62,905 bases of DNA from positions 1-62,905 of the forward strand of contig JAIXSM010000071.1 in NCBI GenBank assembly GCA_027484655.1, in the 5' to 3' direction. A program made the position numbers and the translations under genes. Below the pieces are notes generated by a model that saw only the letters and a program-made list of their open reading frames with translations, did not search any database and had not been told where the DNA came from. The DNA comes from Hyphomicrobiales bacterium (GTDB lineage Bacteria > Pseudomonadota > Alphaproteobacteria > Rhizobiales > Beijerinckiaceae). Of the stretch, positions 9,132-17,909 are shown piece by piece; position 1 is the first letter of the stretch; every line of letters starts with the position of its first letter.

Positions 9132-9848
9132 ATGACTGACCCAACCGGCGCCGGCATCCCGCACGACCTGACCTTCTGGGGCATGTTCTGGGCCGCACAT
9201 CTTGTCGTGAAGTCGGTGATGCTGGGGCTGATCGCGGCCTCGTTGTGGTCGTGGGCGATCATCATCAACAAGTTCATGCTGTACGGGCGCTTCGAGTCCT
9301 CCATGGACAAGTTCGAGGATGCGTTCTGGTCGGGCCAGTCGCTGGAGGAGCTTTACGACACGCTCTCCACCCGCCCCACCACCGGAATGGGCGCGCTGTT
9401 CGTCTCCGCCATGCGCGAGTGGAAGCGCTCGTTCTCCAACGCCTCCAGCGCGGTGATGGGGCTTCAGGCGCGCATCGAGAAGGTGCTGGACGTGTCCATC
9501 GCGCGGGAGACCGAGCGGCTTGAATCGCAGTTGCTCGTGCTCGCCTCCATCGCGTCCGCGGCGCCGTTCATCGGCCTGTTCGGCACGGTGTGGGGCATCA
9601 TGACGTCGTTCCAGTCCATCGCCGTATCGAAGAACACCTCGCTCGCCGTGGTGGCGCCGGGCATCGCGGAAGCGCTGTTCGCCACCGCCATCGGCCTGTT
9701 CGCCGCCATTCCGGCGCTGGTGTTCTACAACGTGCTGTCGGGCCGCGTGGCGCGCTCACAGGCGCGCATGGAATCCTTCGCCGACGAGTTCTCGTCGATC
9801 CTGTCGCGCCACATGGACCAGCACGTGTCCACCGGCCGGGCGGCGTAA
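9132..9848 (+). CDS. tolQ: Tol-Pal system proton channel subunit TolQ
   Basis: TolQ forms the inner-membrane proton channel with TolR and energises TolA during outer-membrane constriction. The 238-residue protein has the expected three membrane segments: one near residues 18-40, and two in the C-terminal half around [22 protein letters not shown] and [23 protein letters not shown], with the large cytoplasmic loop between the first and second. The 174-base gap after ybgC contains the short palindrome CCCTGACAGGG at 9007-9017 and probably a separate promoter. tolR follows after 11 bases. Confidence 0.96.
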   Translation: MTDPTGAGIPHDLTFWGMFWAAHLVVKSVMLGLIAASLWSWAIIINKFMLYGRFESSMDKFEDAFWSGQSLEELYDTLSTRPTTGMGALFVSAMREWKRSFSNASSAVMGLQARIEKVLDVSIARETERLESQLLVLASIASAAPFIGLFGTVWGIMTSFQSIAVSKNTSLAVVAPGIAEALFATAIGLFAAIPALVFYNVLSGRVARSQARMESFADEFSSILSRHMDQHVSTGRAA

Positions 9849-9859
9849 GGAGCGGCCCC

Positions 9860-10306
9860 ATGGGAGCGTCCATCGGAGCGCCGGGAAAGAAGAGCGGACG
9901 CCGCCGGCGCGGCGTGCCGCGCTACGGCGCCATGGCCGAAATCAACATGACGCCGTTCATCGACGTCATGCTCGTCCTGCTCATCATCTTCATGGTCGCT
10001 GCGCCGCTGCTGGCGACGGGCGTGCCCATCGACCTGCCGCAGACGAAGGCCGGCGAGATCACCATCGACCAGAAGCCGATCACGATCTCCATCGACGACA
10101 AGGGCGCCGTCTACATGATGGACGAGCCGGTTCGCATCGAGGATCTGGTGGGGCGCTTGCAGGCGGCGGCGAAGGCGGGCGCGGACGAGCGGATCTATGT
10201 GCGCGGCGCGCGCGCCGTGAGCTACGGCCGGGTCGCGGAGGTGATGTCGCTCATCACGAACGCCGGCTTCAAGAAGGTCGCGCTTGTGACCGCGCAGGAG
10301 AAGTGA
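9860..10306 (+). CDS. tolR: Tol-Pal system subunit TolR
   Basis: TolR is the ExbD-like partner of TolQ: a short cytoplasmic N-terminus, one membrane helix and a periplasmic domain. The 148-residue product has a basic N-terminus (KKSGRRRRG) and the signature [19 protein letters not shown], with the proton-conducting aspartate at Asp35. The true start is ATG 9860, 11 bases after tolQ; the longer upstream frame overlaps tolQ and is a shadow. tolA follows with a seven-base gap. Confidence 0.96.
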   Translation: MGASIGAPGKKSGRRRRGVPRYGAMAEINMTPFIDVMLVLLIIFMVAAPLLATGVPIDLPQTKAGEITIDQKPITISIDDKGAVYMMDEPVRIEDLVGRLQAAAKAGADERIYVRGARAVSYGRVAEVMSLITNAGFKKVALVTAQEK

Positions 10307-10313
10307 GGCCCGT

Positions 10314-11435
10314 GTGAAGCTCCGCTCCTCAGAGCCAGGACTTCTGATCTCGGCGGTCGTTCACGCGACCCTGCTGGCGGCCGCGCTCGTGTCGTTTTCA
10401 TCGGAGCCGCGCAAGTTCACCGACGGCGCCGAGGCGATTCCCGTCGACATGATCACGGAATCCCAATTCAACGAGGTGGTGAAGGGCGTGCGCGAGGCGA
10501 AGCTGGCCGAGACGCCGAAGCCCGTGGTGGACCGGGTCGCCGAACCGCAAATCAACAAGCCCCAACCCGTCCTTCGTGAATCGAAGGTGGACATCGCCGC
10601 GCCGCCCCCGCCCGAGCAGCGCGAGCCCGAACCGCCCACGCCGCCTGAACCGGCGCCTGCGCCCCGCCCGGAGCCCCAGGCGGCCGCCCCGGAGCCGCCC
10701 AAGCCGGTGACACCCCCTCCCCCTCCGCCGCCGCGGCCGGAGCCCAAACCAGAACCGCCTCCCAAGCCGGAGCCGCCCAAACCGCAGGCCGAGGCGATTG
10801 ACCCGCCCAAGCCGCCGCCGCGGCCGCGCGATCCGCCCAAGCCTGAGCCGCCCAAGCCCGAGCCGCCCCCGCCGCCGCAGCGGCCGCAGATGCGTCCCGA
10901 CCAGATCGCCTCGCTTCTTGAGCAGAAGAAGCGGGAGGAGCAGGCGCGCCCCCCCGCCAGACCGCCGTCAGGACGCGAGCAGGAGCCCCAGCGCCGGTTC
11001 GACCCCAACTCGATCTCCCAGCTTCTGTCGAAGGAGGAGCCGGGGCAGCGGGCCTCCACCGGACAGACGGTCAACCAGACCGCCTCGCTGGGCAATCCCA
11101 ACGCCACGGGACAGCGCATGTCGCCCTCGCTCTGGGGGCAGCTCGACGGTTATCTGATCGAACAGTACAAGCGCTGCTGGAGCTACATCGCTCTGGGCCC
11201 GGCGGCGCGCTACGTGCCGCAGATCGAGGTCGCCTACAACGCCAACGGCTCGCTCGCCCGCGAGCCGCGCCTGCGCAATCCGCCATCCGACCCCAACCTG
11301 CGGGCGCTGGCCGACAGCGCCATGCGCGCGGTGCGCCAGTGCAATCCGCTGCGGATTCCGCCGCAGTTCCAGCCCTATTACAACGAATGGAAAGATCGCA
11401 TTCTGCGCTTCGATCCCGATGAAATGTCCGGCTAG
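10314..11435 (+). CDS. tolA: TolA, proline-rich variant
   Basis: TolA links the TolQR motor to TolB/Pal across the periplasm. This 373-residue form starts with GTG at 10314 and has a single N-terminal membrane helix (residues about 9-28, [19 protein letters not shown]). A long extended region (about 85-200) is dominated by Pro, Glu and Lys in [12 protein letters not shown] repeats, and the conserved C-terminal domain begins near [18 protein letters not shown]. Two cysteines (in KRCW and RQCN) match the disulfide expected in the C-terminal domain. Unlike E. coli, where the linker is an alanine/lysine-rich helix, the linker here should be polyproline-like. Confidence 0.93.
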   Translation: MKLRSSEPGLLISAVVHATLLAAALVSFSSEPRKFTDGAEAIPVDMITESQFNEVVKGVREAKLAETPKPVVDRVAEPQINKPQPVLRESKVDIAAPPPPEQREPEPPTPPEPAPAPRPEPQAAAPEPPKPVTPPPPPPPRPEPKPEPPPKPEPPKPQAEAIDPPKPPPRPRDPPKPEPPKPEPPPPPQRPQMRPDQIASLLEQKKREEQARPPARPPSGREQEPQRRFDPNSISQLLSKEEPGQRASTGQTVNQTASLGNPNATGQRMSPSLWGQLDGYLIEQYKRCWSYIALGPAARYVPQIEVAYNANGSLAREPRLRNPPSDPNLRALADSAMRAVRQCNPLRIPPQFQPYYNEWKDRILRFDPDEMSG

Positions 11436-11494
11436 GCGGGCTACGTCACACAAGCTGCCCGCTCAAGCCGCAAGAACGACCGAAAGACAGGCCC

Positions 11495-12847
11495 ATGACG
11501 CTTCTTCTCACCCGTCGCCGCGCCAGCCTCTCCCTCGCCAGCACGCTGGCTGGGCTGGCGCTCCCGCCCATCGTCGGCGTGGATCTCCCGGGCATGGCGG
11601 CTCACGCGCAGGCGCCACGCGAACTCGATATTCGCGGCGGCTCATTCCGGCCCGTGAACATCGCCGTGACCAACTTTGGCGGCGATCAACAGCAGGGCCC
11701 GGCGCTCACCACCGTCATCACCGACAACTTCCGCCGCTCGGTGTTCCTCCAGCCCATCGATCAGCGCTCCTTTGTGGACCGGACGGTCAACCCGGACCAG
11801 GCGCCGAACTTCGACGCGTGGCGCTCGGTCAACGCGCAATATGTCGTGGTCGGGCGCACCGGGCGCGGCAATGACGGGCGCCTGCGCACCGAGTTCCGGC
11901 TCTGGGACGTGGGGTCGGGCCAGCAGGTCGCCGGCCAGCAGTTCGTCACGGATCCGCAGAACTCGCGCCGCGTGGCGCACATCATCTCGGACGCGATCTT
12001 CTCGCGCATCACCGGCGAAAAGGGCTGCTTCGACACGCGCGTGGCGTTCATCGATGAATCCGGCCCGCGCGAGAATCGCCGCAAGCGCCTCGCGCTGATG
12101 GATCAGGATGGCGCCAACGTGCGCTATCTCTCCCGCGGCGACGATCTCGTGGTGACGCCGCGCTTTTCGCCCTCCTCGCAGGATGTCACCTACATGGCGT
12201 TCGGCGCGGGCGACCCCCGCGTGTTCCTGCTCAACATCGAGACCGGCCAGCGCGAGGTCGTCGGCAACTTCCCCGGCATGACCTTCAGCCCGCGCTTTTC
12301 GCCGGATGGGCAGCGCATCGTCATGTCGCTGTCGCAGGGCAGCTCCACAAACCTCTACACCATGGACCTGCGCTCGCGCACGACCACGCGCCTCACCGAT
12401 ACGCCGGGCATCGACACCTCGCCCTCCTATTCGCCGGACGGCGCGCAGATCGTGTTTGAAAGCGACCGCGGCGGCGGCCAGCAGATCTACGTCATGTCCG
12501 CCGGCGGCGGCGGCGCGCGGCGCATCTCGTTTGGCCAGGGCGCGCGCTATTCAACGCCGGTGTGGTCGCCCAAGGGGGATTTCATCGCCTTCACCCGCCA
12601 GCGCAGCGGCGCCTTCGGCATCGGGGTGATGCGCCCCGACGGCTCGGGCGAGCGCATTATCACCGAAGGCTTCCACAACGAGGGGCCGACGTGGGCGCCC
12701 AACGGGCTGTTCCTGATGTTCTTCCGCGAACCGGGCGGACAGACCGGCGCGAGAATCTTCATGACGGACGTTTCGGGGCGCGGCGAGTTCGCGGTTCCCA
12801 CACCCGCGTTCGGGTCAGACCCATCCTGGGGGCCGCTGCTGAGCTGA
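11495..12847 (+). CDS. tolB: Tol-Pal system periplasmic protein TolB
   Basis: The 450-residue product has an N-terminal export signal with a run of arginines ([11 protein letters not shown]) that fits a Tat signal as well as Sec. It is followed by the TolB N-terminal domain and six beta-propeller blades marked by repeated FSPDGQRI / SPDGAQIVF / [10 protein letters not shown] motifs. TolB binds TolA and Pal in the periplasm. The gene is last in the local tol run: pal and cpoB, which normally follow, are absent, and a convergent acetyltransferase gene ends 11 bases downstream. Confidence 0.95.
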   Translation: MTLLLTRRRASLSLASTLAGLALPPIVGVDLPGMAAHAQAPRELDIRGGSFRPVNIAVTNFGGDQQQGPALTTVITDNFRRSVFLQPIDQRSFVDRTVNPDQAPNFDAWRSVNAQYVVVGRTGRGNDGRLRTEFRLWDVGSGQQVAGQQFVTDPQNSRRVAHIISDAIFSRITGEKGCFDTRVAFIDESGPRENRRKRLALMDQDGANVRYLSRGDDLVVTPRFSPSSQDVTYMAFGAGDPRVFLLNIETGQREVVGNFPGMTFSPRFSPDGQRIVMSLSQGSSTNLYTMDLRSRTTTRLTDTPGIDTSPSYSPDGAQIVFESDRGGGQQIYVMSAGGGGARRISFGQGARYSTPVWSPKGDFIAFTRQRSGAFGIGVMRPDGSGERIITEGFHNEGPTWAPNGLFLMFFREPGGQTGARIFMTDVSGRGEFAVPTPAFGSDPSWGPLLS

Positions 12848-12858
12848 GGGGCCAGCGG

Positions 12859-13302
12859 TTAGGCGGTGCGCAGGGCCACCGCGTCCTGCATCCGCCCAAC
12901 CTCCGCAAACCCCTCGCGGGCGAAAAAGCGCAGCGCGCGGGCGTTTGATGCGGGGACGGTCGCGACCAGTCCGCGCGGGCTTAAGCCGCGCGCCTCGCCA
13001 AGCAGCATGGATGCTGCGCCCGAGCCGCGCGCGGTGGACGCCACCACGATCTGATGCAGCGCGCCCGCCTTTGGGTCGAACGTCACGAACCCGGCCACAC
13101 CGCCAGTTCGGCCATTGATGGCGCAGATGGTGCGCGAGCCCGCCTCGTGCAGATTCTCGATATGCTCGAACAGCCAGTCGTGCCGGGCGTGGAACGACAG
13201 CGGCGGCAGATCGGGGCCCCAGTGGGGCGCCCACAGGTCCGCCACGTCCCAGTGATCGGGCCGCAGGAACTCGTGCAGATGCACGTCGTGGGCGTGCGCC
13301 AT
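12859..13302 (-). CDS. GNAT-family N-acetyltransferase
   Basis: A 147-residue protein with the core GNAT acetyl-CoA fold: strand GAGFVTFD-like segment, the loop LHQIVVASTARGSGAASMLLGEA (a Q/RxxGxG/A pyrophosphate-binding loop in the form RGSGAA), and the terminal VPASNARALRFFAREGFAEVG that is typical of small-molecule or peptide acetyltransferases. The start at 13302 is preceded by AGGTAGGC. It lies two bases after the MotB-like gene, so it is the last member of that operon. Substrate unknown. Confidence 0.85.
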   Translation of the reverse strand: MAHAHDVHLHEFLRPDHWDVADLWAPHWGPDLPPLSFHARHDWLFEHIENLHEAGSRTICAINGRTGGVAGFVTFDPKAGALHQIVVASTARGSGAASMLLGEARGLSPRGLVATVPASNARALRFFAREGFAEVGRMQDAVALRTA

Positions 13303-13304
13303 GC

Positions 13305-14336
13305 CTACCTGTCCGTCAGCTTGAGTTCGATGCGGCGGTTGCGGCGATAGGCTTCCTCCGTATCGCCGGGATCAATGGGCTGGAACTCGCCAAAACCCGC
13401 CGCGAGCAGATTTTGCGGCGAGACGCCCCGGGTGACGAGATACTGCACCACGGCGATGGAGCGGGCGGCGGACAGATCCCAGTTGGAGCGGAAGATCCCC
13501 GTGCCTTGCAGGGGCCGCTTGTCCGTGTGGCCGTCCACGCGCAGCACCCACGGAATCTCGGGCGGGATGATGCGCTCAAGGTCGGACACGGCGGATGCGA
13601 GCTTGTCCAGCTCCGCGCGCCCGGCCGGGTTCAGCTCGGCGCGGCCCACATCGAACAGAACTTCCGATTCGAAGACGAAGCGGTCACCCACCACCCGCAC
13701 GCCCGGGCGCGAGCCGAGAATGTCCCGGAGGCGTCCAAAGAAATCGGACCGGTAACGGGCCAGCTCCTGCACCTTCTGGGCAAGCGCCACGTTCAGCCGG
13801 GAACCGAGATCGGAGATGCGCGCCTGGCTCTCCTTGTCGCGGCGCTCGGACGACTCAAGAGCCTCCTCAAGGGCGGCGAGCTGTCGGCGCAGCGCGGATA
13901 TCTGCTGGTTGAGGATGTCGACCTGCGCGAGCGCGCGGGCGGAGACCTGCCGCTCGCTCTCAAGCGCCTGCCGCGCCGCGGCGGCCGCGCCACCGGCCGA
14001 TGACGCCTCCGACGCGTTGGAATCCACGAGACCCTGAAGCCTGTCGCGCTCCTGCTGTGCGCTCTCAAGCGTCGCCATGAGCGAGGCGATGCTCGACTGG
14101 GTGTCGCCGCGTCCTGCGCGCTCCAGCGCGAGCAGGGACGTAAGCTCCTCGATCTGGCGATTGAGCAGCGCCAGCGCGTTATCGCGACCGGACACCTCGC
14201 GGGAGAGAAAGTACTGCCCCAGCACGAACACCGAGAGCAGAAAGATGACGGTGAGCAGCAACGTCGACAGGGCGTCGACGAACCCGGGCCAGTAATCGAT
14301 GCCGCCGCCGCGGCGCCTTCCGCGGGAGTACGCCAT
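13305..14336 (-). CDS. MotB/OmpA-like peptidoglycan-binding protein with coiled coil
   Basis: The 343-residue protein has one N-terminal membrane helix preceded by a basic stretch. In PGFVDALSTLLLTVIFLL the membrane-embedded Asp21 sits where MotB and related stators have their proton-binding aspartate. Residues about 50-205 are rich in heptad-like Leu/Glu/Arg/Gln and are predicted coiled coil. The C-terminal 130 residues form an OmpA-like peptidoglycan-binding domain (VLFDVGRAELNPAGRAEL, VDGHTD, LSAARSIAVVQYL, NRRIELKL). Stop and start overlap by one base with the MotA/TolQ-like gene, so the two form a pair. No flagellar genes are nearby, so a flagellar stator is unlikely. Confidence 0.88.
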   Translation of the reverse strand: MAYSRGRRRGGGIDYWPGFVDALSTLLLTVIFLLSVFVLGQYFLSREVSGRDNALALLNRQIEELTSLLALERAGRGDTQSSIASLMATLESAQQERDRLQGLVDSNASEASSAGGAAAAARQALESERQVSARALAQVDILNQQISALRRQLAALEEALESSERRDKESQARISDLGSRLNVALAQKVQELARYRSDFFGRLRDILGSRPGVRVVGDRFVFESEVLFDVGRAELNPAGRAELDKLASAVSDLERIIPPEIPWVLRVDGHTDKRPLQGTGIFRSNWDLSAARSIAVVQYLVTRGVSPQNLLAAGFGEFQPIDPGDTEEAYRRNRRIELKLTDR

Positions 14337-15307
14337 CAGCGGCGCTCTTTCTCTGCGACGATTTTGTCGAGCACCTTGCGGATCTCGCGCTGCTGCTCCG
14401 CCTGGGCCTCCACCCAGTCGCGGATCATCTGCTGTTCGCTGCGCATGTGCTTGACGAGGCCGTGAATGCCCTCCGCCAGGTTCGCCATCGCCGTCGTGGT
14501 GGCGCGGGAGGCGCCGGCCTCATTGTCCGTGAGCCGCGCCAGAACCTCGGTGATTTCAGACGAATCGGCCCCGACGGCGAGGCCCTCGAGCAGGGGGTCC
14601 GTCGCGTTTGCGGACAATGAGTCCTCAAGCTCGGTGTAAAACCTGTTCTGCGCCTGCCCGGCCTGAAGATCGAGAAACCCGAGCACAAGCGAGCCGGCGA
14701 GGCCGAACAGCGATGAGGTGAACGAGATCGCCATGCCAGCGAGCGGGGCGGAGAGGCCGGCCTTCAATTCGTCGAACATCAGGGTGGAATCAGAACCGCC
14801 CTGCATGGAGCCGATGACCTTCCCGATGGAGCCCAGCGTCTCCAGCAGGCCCCAGAACGTGCCGAGAAGGCCGAGAAACACGAGCAAGCCGGTGAGGTAA
14901 CGCGAGGTTTCACGCGCCTCGTCAAGTCGCGAGCCGACGGAATCAAGGATGGCGCGCAGCATCAGCGTCGAGATTGGCCGGTCGCCGCGCTCACCGATGA
15001 GCCGCGCCATGGGGGCGAGCAACACCGGCGGCCGCACACTATCCGCCTCGCCGGTGCGCAGGCTGTTCGCCCAGCGCGCCTCGCCGAAGAGGCGCCACAC
15101 CTGGCGCAACCCCAGCACGATGCCAATCACCATGACGCCGATGATGAGGGCGTTGAGGCCCGGATTGGCCATGAACGCCGTAGCGATCTGCTTGAATAGT
15201 ATAAGCGTGACGAACCCGATCAGCGCCAGAAACACGAGTATCCGAAGCAGATAGATGCGCGGAGTGGAAAGCCGGTTTTCGTCGCGGTCTCTGACCATTT
15301 GGAACAT
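14336..15307 (-). CDS. MotA/TolQ/ExbB-family proton channel protein
   Basis: The chosen start (ATG 15307) gives 323 residues; ATG 15298 is a close alternative, and the longer frame to 15448 would overlap suhB. Two hydrophobic helices lie near residues 20-40 and 48-68. Two more (TGLLVFLGLLGTFWGLLETLG and AISFTSSLFGLAGSLVLGFL) match the conserved channel-forming pair of the MotA/TolQ/ExbB family. After these comes a cytoplasmic tail of about 100 residues that ends in charged, coiled-coil-like sequence. With its MotB/OmpA-like neighbour it should form a proton-driven complex anchored to peptidoglycan. Its task is unknown. Confidence 0.88.
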   Translation of the reverse strand: MFQMVRDRDENRLSTPRIYLLRILVFLALIGFVTLILFKQIATAFMANPGLNALIIGVMVIGIVLGLRQVWRLFGEARWANSLRTGEADSVRPPVLLAPMARLIGERGDRPISTLMLRAILDSVGSRLDEARETSRYLTGLLVFLGLLGTFWGLLETLGSIGKVIGSMQGGSDSTLMFDELKAGLSAPLAGMAISFTSSLFGLAGSLVLGFLDLQAGQAQNRFYTELEDSLSANATDPLLEGLAVGADSSEITEVLARLTDNEAGASRATTTAMANLAEGIHGLVKHMRSEQQMIRDWVEAQAEQQREIRKVLDKIVAEKERR

Positions 15308-15356
15308 CCCGATCCCTCGACCCAGATTGCGCCCCTGGCGATCCGCGCCCGGGGCA

Positions 15357-16148
15357 TCATGCCGTACGAATGAGCCCGAGCAAATGCCGGTGCATGGATT
15401 CGTTGCCGGCGCAAATCGAGCCGGTGTCGAAAATGGCGTCGCCGCCATTGGCGTCGCTTACGAATCCGCCGGCCTCACGCACCAGCAGAACGCCCGCCGC
15501 CATGTCCCATTCCTTCAGGCCGCGCTCCCAGTAGGCGTCGAATCGCCCGGAGGCGACCAGCGCGAGGTCGATGGCGGCTGAACCGAGTCGGCGGACGTTT
15601 CCGGCGCGCGCCATGACGGCGGCAAGCTCTGTCTTGAACTTCGGGTGCAGATGGGCGCGCCCCAGCGGCGGCGTTCCGCAGGCGATCAGGCCGTCCGCGA
15701 TGTGGCGGCGCGCCGACACGCGCAGGCGGCGGTTGTTTAGCCACGCCCCCTGCCCTTTCTCCGACATATACATCTCGTCGGTGATCGGGTTGTAGGTGAG
15801 CCCCGCCACAATCGCCCCTTCCCGTTCCAGGGCCACGTTGATGGCGAAGACGGGGATCCCGTGAAGAAAGTTGGTGGTGCCGTCGAGGGGATCGATGATC
15901 CAGCGGTGGGTCTTGTCCGCTCCCTCGACGACGCCCTGCTCCTCCATGAGGAAGCCATAGCCAGGGCGCGCCCTCGAGAGTTCCTCGAAGAGAACTTTTT
16001 CGGCCCGCCGGTCGGCGGCGGAAACGAAGTCAGCCGGCCCCTTCACGGACACCTGCAGGTTTTCGACTTCTCCGAAGTCGCGTTTGAGACCCCGCCCGGC
16101 CTTGAGGGCGGCGGCGGTCATCACGTTCATCAGCGCGGAGCGGATCAT
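15357..16148 (-). CDS. suhB: inositol monophosphatase family protein (SuhB-like)
   Basis: A 263-residue Mg-dependent phosphatase with the complete family signatures: the metal-binding Glu in LMEEQG (residues 68-72), IIDPLDGTTNF (Asp86 and Asp89) and KEWDMAAGVLLVREAGG near residue 212. In E. coli SuhB dephosphorylates inositol-1-phosphate and also joins the Nus antitermination complex; which role dominates here is not visible. The start is ATG 16148, where the conserved helical N-terminus begins; the longer frame to 16271 runs into the upstream gene. It belongs to a co-directional run of six genes and is followed after 49 bases by the MotA/TolQ-like gene. Confidence 0.92.
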   Translation of the reverse strand: MIRSALMNVMTAAALKAGRGLKRDFGEVENLQVSVKGPADFVSAADRRAEKVLFEELSRARPGYGFLMEEQGVVEGADKTHRWIIDPLDGTTNFLHGIPVFAINVALEREGAIVAGLTYNPITDEMYMSEKGQGAWLNNRRLRVSARRHIADGLIACGTPPLGRAHLHPKFKTELAAVMARAGNVRRLGSAAIDLALVASGRFDAYWERGLKEWDMAAGVLLVREAGGFVSDANGGDAIFDTGSICAGNESMHRHLLGLIRTA

Positions 16149-16203
16149 GTTTCTCTCGGTATTGGTCGCCCGATGTGCCTGCGGGGGGCGCGCCGCGTCA
16201 AGG

Positions 16204-17190
16204 CTAATTCCCGATGAAGCGTTGCACAGCTTCCTCAACAGCCATGCGTTCGACCGGCGAGAGGGCGGCAAGGCGCCCGTCGAGCCATTCGTCGCGCAGC
16301 CCGTTGGCGCGCGCCAGAATGTGCCACTTCATGCCTTCCACCACGTCAGCCCTGACGCCCCGGCCCGTCACGTAGAGCCGTGCAAGGCGGTTCTGGGCCA
16401 CTGGCGAGTTGAACTGGGCGGCGCGGCCGAGCATGCGGGCGGCGGCGCCTTCGTCTTTCTCCACCCCCTCCGCGCCATTGAACAGGGCGATAGCGAACTC
16501 GACCATGGCGGCCACGTGCTTTTCTTCTGCGGCCCTGCGCAGCCAGCGCAAGGACGCCGCCCGGTCGCGCTCAACGCCCTTGCCCTCGCGGTAGAACACC
16601 GCCAGCGCATAGGCCGCGTCCATATCACCGACGCTGGCCGCTTTCGTGAACAGCCCGGCCGCCGCCGGGAAATCCGGCGTGTCGCCTTCGATGGCCATGA
16701 CGCCGAGATTGTAGAGCGCGCCACCATGCGCCTGCGCGGCGGCTTTCTCCAGCCACGGGCGCGCGAGCGCCTGGTCTTTGGTCGCCCCCTCGCCGGTCAG
16801 ATGGGCGAGGCCCAGACGAAACTGCGCGTTGCGGTCGCCACGGTCGGCGGCGAGGCGATACCAGCGCGCGGCCTCCTCAAGGTTGCGACGCACGCCGAGG
16901 CCGTCCCGGTAAAGCTCGCCCAGCAGGGTCATCGCAGCGCGATCGCCGGGGTTTTCCTTCACGCGCGCAAGAGCTTCCTGCAGGGCGGTGAGGAAAAACC
17001 CGCGCTGGTAGGCGCCAAACGCCAGATCGACAGACGGAGCCCCAGCCGGCGGCGGCGAAGGCTGCGAGGCGCGAGCGCCAGCGCCCGGCTGGGGCTGCGG
17101 CGGCGCAGACTGGGCGCTGGATGCGTTGACGCCAGCGATCAGGGCTAAAGCTGCTGCGCCAAAGAGAACGAAGCCCATCATGCGGCTCAT
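16204..17190 (-). CDS. exported Sel1-like repeat (TPR) protein
   Basis: The 328-residue product starts with ATG 17190 and has a signal peptide (MMGFVLFGAAALALIAGVNA, cleavage likely near SSAQS), a proline-rich linker, then at least six Sel1-type repeats of about 36 residues with motifs such as LYRDGLGVRRNLEEAARWYRLAADRG and FYREGKGVERDRAASLRWL. Sel1 repeats mediate protein contacts, often in the periplasm. The start overlaps the stop of the upstream thiE-like gene by four bases. Function is unknown, but conserved linkage with suhB and the channel pair suggests an envelope role. This is inference. Confidence 0.85.
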   Translation of the reverse strand: MSRMMGFVLFGAAALALIAGVNASSAQSAPPQPQPGAGARASQPSPPPAGAPSVDLAFGAYQRGFFLTALQEALARVKENPGDRAAMTLLGELYRDGLGVRRNLEEAARWYRLAADRGDRNAQFRLGLAHLTGEGATKDQALARPWLEKAAAQAHGGALYNLGVMAIEGDTPDFPAAAGLFTKAASVGDMDAAYALAVFYREGKGVERDRAASLRWLRRAAEEKHVAAMVEFAIALFNGAEGVEKDEGAAARMLGRAAQFNSPVAQNRLARLYVTGRGVRADVVEGMKWHILARANGLRDEWLDGRLAALSPVERMAVEEAVQRFIGN

Positions 17191-17840
17191 GGCCCGGCCG
17201 GCCGGACCACCCTCGCCAGCGCCGCAGACGCATCCCGCAGCGCCGCCTCGACCCCGCGCGGATCCGACCACACAGCATCGCCAATGGCCACGAAGTCCGC
17301 GCCCGCGGACCCGATTCGCTCCACGTCTGCGAGCTGGGCGGCGAAGCCCACGCACGGCACGTTGAAGATCGACGCCCACCATTCGACCCGTTCCACGACG
17401 AAGTCGGCCTCGGCGGTCCAGCCATCGGGCGCGGGGTCGCCAAAAGCGACGTAATCGATATCGAGTTCGCCGGCGCTCATGGCGTCGTGACGGGATCGCA
17501 GCCCGCCCGCGCCGACAATCCGTTCCGGCTTGAGGCTTTCTATGGCCTCGCTCAACCGGGCGAGGCCCTCGTCGCCAGAAGCGGCCAGATGGACGCCGTC
17601 GGCGCCGGCGCGCGCCGCAACGCGCGGGTTGGCGAGCATGGCCGCCGCGCCGGCCGCCTGCACGATGGGGGTGAGGCGGGAGGCGATGCGGGACGCCTCC
17701 GAATCACCCATGGTCGCGAGGCGAAGGAACACGCACGCGGGCTGCGCCGCATCGAGGGCGCGTTGCAGCATCGGCTCGAACGCTTCGACGCGCTCGATCA
17801 CCGGTGTGAACAGATAGAGGCTGGGCGAATCGTCGGCCAT
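17187..17840 (-). CDS. thiamine-phosphate synthase (TenI/ThiE) family protein
   Basis: A 217-residue TIM-barrel protein of the ThiE/TenI family. The diagnostic stretch LANPRVAARAGADGVHLAA (residues about 90-108), the later GAGGLRSRHDAMSAGELDIDYVAFG and the phosphate-loop region GADFVAIGDAVW are present. ThiE joins the pyrimidine and thiazole halves of thiamine. No other thi gene is in view, and members of this family outside thi operons are often of uncertain activity. ATG 17840 is chosen over GTG 17846 because AGGAAAGG stands five bases upstream of it. It leads the minus-strand run that ends with the GNAT gene. Confidence 0.82.
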   Translation of the reverse strand: MADDSPSLYLFTPVIERVEAFEPMLQRALDAAQPACVFLRLATMGDSEASRIASRLTPIVQAAGAAAMLANPRVAARAGADGVHLAASGDEGLARLSEAIESLKPERIVGAGGLRSRHDAMSAGELDIDYVAFGDPAPDGWTAEADFVVERVEWWASIFNVPCVGFAAQLADVERIGSAGADFVAIGDAVWSDPRGVEAALRDASAALARVVRPAGP

Positions 17841-17909
17841 GGGCACCTTTCCTGGGCGCTCCTGCCTAAATCGAAAAAGATTCAGGCGAAAGAGCGGCCT
17901 GCGCCCTGC

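Noticed and set aside
12859-15307. Zorya-type anti-phage system (ZorA/ZorB)
   Set aside because: The pair has the MotA/MotB-like layout of ZorAB, but no ZorC, ZorD or ZorE-like gene is nearby; neighbours are suhB and tol genes.
13305-15307. Flagellar stator MotA/MotB
   Set aside because: No flagellar gene is in the window, and the partner has an unusually long coiled coil.
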